Below are positions 15,086 through 17,312 of a stretch of 17,312 nt of DNA, piece after piece. Positions within the stretch are counted from its first letter, which is position 1. The number at the start of each line of letters is the position of its first letter. A model generated the notes under the pieces. That model saw nothing but the letters and a program-made list of their open reading frames with translations. It was not told where the DNA came from and ran no database searches. Where the stretch lies: assembly GCA_020433835.1 (NCBI GenBank), contig JAGRBY010000087.1:1-17312 (forward strand), written 5' to 3'. The position numbers were made by a program, and so were the translations under genes. This DNA is from Anaerolineae bacterium. Its GTDB lineage: Bacteria; Chloroflexota; Anaerolineae; 4572-78; J111.

Positions 15086-15952
15086 ATGGGTATCTTAGTT
15101 GGGAAAAACACGCGATTAGTTGTTCAAGGGATCACCGGGCGTGAGGGAGCATTCCACACGCAGCAAATGATTGAATATGGCACCAATGTTGTGGCCGGTG
15201 TAACGCCCGGCAAAGGTGGTGAGTGGATTAACGGTGTGCCGGTGTTCGATACGGTCAAAGAAGCCGTCAGCGCCACCGATGCCAATACCAGCATCATCTA
15301 CGTACCGGCCCGTTTCAGTGCCGATGCCATTATGGAAGCCGCTGATGCCGGTATCAAACTGGTCATCTGCATCACCGAAGGCGTGCCGGTTTTGGATATG
15401 GCTCGCGTTCAGGCATTTTTGGCCGGTAAAGACGTTCGGCTTATTGGCCCCAACTGCCCCGGTTTGATTACACCGGGCGAATGCAAAGTCGGTATCACTC
15501 CAGGTCACATTCACCTGCCCGGCAATGTAGGGCTGGTTTCCCGCAGTGGAACGCTGACCTATGAAGTGGTCCAGGCTCTCACCGATAAAGGTATCGGCCA
15601 AAGCACGGCTGTTGGTATCGGCGGTGACCCGATTATCGGCACCAAATTTATTGACTGTCTGCAACTGTTCGAAAGTGATCCTCTAACCGATCAGGTCGTT
15701 CTCATCGGTGAAATCGGGGGTACGGACGAGCAGGTAGCGGCTCAATTTATTGCCGACCACATGAGCAAACCGGTTACGGCCTTTATCGCCGGTCGTACCG
15801 CACCTCCCGGAAAGCGTATGGGTCACGCCGGAGCCATCATTCAAGGTGGTGAAGGTACAGCGGAAGAAAAGATCAGAGCGCTTGAGGCCGTTGGCGTTAA
15901 AGTTGCCGACCTGCCTACCGAAGTGGCGGATATTGTCGCCAGCCAAATGTAG
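15086..15952 (+). CDS. sucD: Succinyl-CoA synthetase (succinate-CoA ligase), alpha subunit
   Basis: This is the CoA-binding and phosphohistidine-carrying subunit of succinyl-CoA synthetase, 288 residues as expected. The CoA-binding Rossmann domain begins with [13 protein letters not shown] (about 12-24). [19 protein letters not shown] (about 119-137) and SRSGTLTYE (152-160) are family signatures. The active-site His247 lies in RMGHAGAI, with [10 protein letters not shown] following. The ribosome site AAAGGAG is inside the end of sucC. A strong hairpin terminator follows about 65 nt after the stop. Confidence 0.98.
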   Translation: MGILVGKNTRLVVQGITGREGAFHTQQMIEYGTNVVAGVTPGKGGEWINGVPVFDTVKEAVSATDANTSIIYVPARFSADAIMEAADAGIKLVICITEGVPVLDMARVQAFLAGKDVRLIGPNCPGLITPGECKVGITPGHIHLPGNVGLVSRSGTLTYEVVQALTDKGIGQSTAVGIGGDPIIGTKFIDCLQLFESDPLTDQVVLIGEIGGTDEQVAAQFIADHMSKPVTAFIAGRTAPPGKRMGHAGAIIQGGEGTAEEKIRALEAVGVKVADLPTEVADIVASQM

Positions 15953-16015
15953 TTCTTTTGTTTGATAGAAAGTCTGGTGGCTGTTGCTTGAAGTGACGGC
16001 CACCTATACATGAAT

Positions 16016-16048
16016 AAAAAAGGGTCTGGAAATTTCCAGACCCTTTTT
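16016..16048. terminator. Strong bidirectional intrinsic terminator
   Basis: A perfect palindrome GGGTCTGGAA-ATTTCCAGACCC (16022-16043) is flanked by six A and five T. It reads as a terminator on both strands and sits between the convergent sucD and sulfoquinovose synthase genes, serving both. Confidence 0.93.
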
Positions 16049-16079
16049 GTTGTTTATCATCGAGCTAAACGTTCAACAC

Positions 16080-17312
16080 TCAGACCGATTGGGGCGCATC
16101 CTGACTTCGTTTTTGAGGCTCATTTAAAAGCTCAGGTACCTGACTCCCTTCGCGATCAAACGGAATATCTTCACGCCAGCGCGAGGAAGGTAAGATTTTT
16201 TCCATATTAATACGGTCTTTGAACTTGGCGGCAACATCATATACCTCAATCAGCAACCCTTCGCTTAAGGTAATGGGGTTGAGACCAAGCTGGCGAAACT
16301 TGTCGTTGCGAATAATAAGTTCGTTGCGCCAGGCTTCGTTGCGGGGGTTGACATAGTAGCGAATCTCGGCCTCGGTGAGATCTGAAATGAGAGTCGCCAA
16401 ATCGCGCACGCAATGGGTTTCGGTCGCCTGGTTAAAAATCTGGACTCGATCGCCGGAACTGGGCGGCGAGGTGATCGCCAGCGAAATGCAGCAAACCGTA
16501 TCTCTAATGTGAATAAACGCGCGAGTCTGCCCGCCGTGACCATACACCGTGAGCGGATGACCGACTGCTGCCTGCACCATAAAGCGATTAAGAACCGTAC
16601 CGTAATCGCCTTCGTAGTCAAAGCGGTTGATCAGGGCCGGGTGCATCAGTGTCTCTTCGGTATTGGTACCCCAGACCACGCCCTGATGCAGATCGGTAAT
16701 ACGCACATTATCGTTCTTATTGTAGTAATGAAAAAGAAGCGCATCCATCGTTTTGGTCATATGATAGATACTGCCGGGATGGGGCGGATAGGGGATTTCA
16801 ATTTCCTGATCGCGGCCTTCGATATCGACCTTAACCGTCAAGTAGCCTTCGGGAATGGTCATTCCGGCTGTGCCGTAGCCATAAACACCCATCGTACCCA
16901 GGTGAACCAGATGCACATCAATACCAGCTTCAACAATGGCGCATAACACGTTGTGGGTGCCGTTGATATTATTATCAACTGTATATCGCTTATGGCGAGG
17001 CGATTTCATGGAATAAGGAGCGGCACGTTGTTCGGCAAAGTGGACAATGGTGTGGGGTTTCTGCATGCGCAGTAGATAAAGCAGTTCCTGGTAGTCTTCT
17101 GATAAATCGATATCAACGTAATCAATCGTCCGTCCGGATACCTCCTTCCAAGCCCGCAGGCGGGTCTCGATAGTTTCTATAGGGGTCAACGATCGGCAAC
17201 CCAACTCGACATCAATCTTACGCCGCGACAGGTTGTCCACTATCGTTACATCATACCCCTCGCTTGATAGCCGCAGGCTTGTGGGCCACCCACAAAAGCC
17301 GTCACCACCAAG
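16080..17312 (-). CDS. sqdB: UDP-sulfoquinovose synthase (SqdB/SQD1 family), N-terminus beyond window edge
   Basis: This NAD-dependent short-chain dehydrogenase-type enzyme converts UDP-glucose and sulfite to UDP-sulfoquinovose, the head-group donor of the sulfolipid SQDG. There are 410 residues visible. The frame runs to the edge with the NAD-binding GGDGFCGWPTSL at its first residues, so the internal ATG at 17240 is not the start; probably only a few residues are missing. Family signatures are VDNLSRRKID, HFAEQRAAPYSM, HLGTMGVYG (catalytic Thr, codon 16893-16895), YHMTK (YxxxK, Tyr codon 16764-16766, Lys codon 16752-16754), DLHQGVVWG, NRFMVQAAVGHPLTVYG and GGQTRAFIHIRDTV. The order and wording match plant and bacterial SQD1 closely. 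It ends with a polar tail (SQVPELLNEPQKR) not typical of the family. The glycosyltransferase partner (SqdD or SqdX type) is not in the window. A related nucleotide-sugar epimerase is possible but less likely. Confidence 0.88.
   Translation of the reverse strand, partial: LGGDGFCGWPTSLRLSSEGYDVTIVDNLSRRKIDVELGCRSLTPIETIETRLRAWKEVSGRTIDYVDIDLSEDYQELLYLLRMQKPHTIVHFAEQRAAPYSMKSPRHKRYTVDNNINGTHNVLCAIVEAGIDVHLVHLGTMGVYGYGTAGMTIPEGYLTVKVDIEGRDQEIEIPYPPHPGSIYHMTKTMDALLFHYYNKNDNVRITDLHQGVVWGTNTEETLMHPALINRFDYEGDYGTVLNRFMVQAAVGHPLTVYGHGGQTRAFIHIRDTVCCISLAITSPPSSGDRVQIFNQATETHCVRDLATLISDLTEAEIRYYVNPRNEAWRNELIIRNDKFRQLGLNPITLSEGLLIEVYDVAAKFKDRINMEKILPSSRWREDIPFDREGSQVPELLNEPQKRSQDAPQSV

Noticed and set aside
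16080..17240. Sulfoquinovose synthase starting at the internal ATG at 17240
   Set aside because: The frame continues upstream to the window edge and encodes the NAD-binding GGDGFCGWPTS motif, so the real start lies outside.

Overview
The window looks like a piece of a Chloroflexota-type chromosome, perhaps an Anaerolineae relative. This is inferred from the mix of large secreted cohesin/dockerin proteins, a PGRP-type amidase-fold protein, a LuxR-type two-component pair, a standard sucCD operon and a UDP-sulfoquinovose synthase homologue. No rRNA or tRNA is present to confirm the lineage.

Left part (1-9304, all minus strand). Reading 5'->3' on the minus strand, the order is: a secreted cohesin-like + dockerin protein (9304-8177) with its own terminator; a secreted protein with four Cys-paired beta modules, a cohesin and a dockerin (7906-5609); a 680-bp AT-rich gap with palindromes; a secreted PGRP-fold protein with a VEPT-repeat linker, cohesin and dockerin (4928-2247); a membrane-anchored cohesin with a cytoplasmic TPR tail (2201-1245); and, 4 nt further on, a secreted subtilisin-like protease (1240 to beyond the window edge).

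Middle (9305-13228). A NarL/FixJ response regulator (+ strand, 9660-10319) converges on a two-TM GAF histidine kinase (- strand, 12289-10865). About 545 bp lie between them, holding a 42-bp tandem repeat and two perfect hairpins. Upstream of the kinase on the same strand is a second membrane-anchored cohesin (13228-12392).

Right part (13229-17312). A long divergent regulatory gap leads into sucC-sucD (+ strand, TCA cycle). A strong bidirectional terminator separates sucD from a convergent, edge-truncated sulfolipid gene of the sqdB/SQD1 family.

The most interesting content is the cohesin/dockerin cluster. Four cohesin-type modules (two of them membrane-anchored) and three dockerins lie within 12 kb with no glycoside hydrolase visible. 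Three secreted proteins carry both a cohesin-type module and a dockerin, so they could in principle link head to tail and dock on the two membrane cohesins. The PGRP domain has lost two predicted zinc ligands, which suggests peptidoglycan binding rather than cleavage. Together this reads as a non-cellulosomal surface-assembly system, possibly sensed or regulated by the adjacent two-component pair. The binding and regulatory links are inference.
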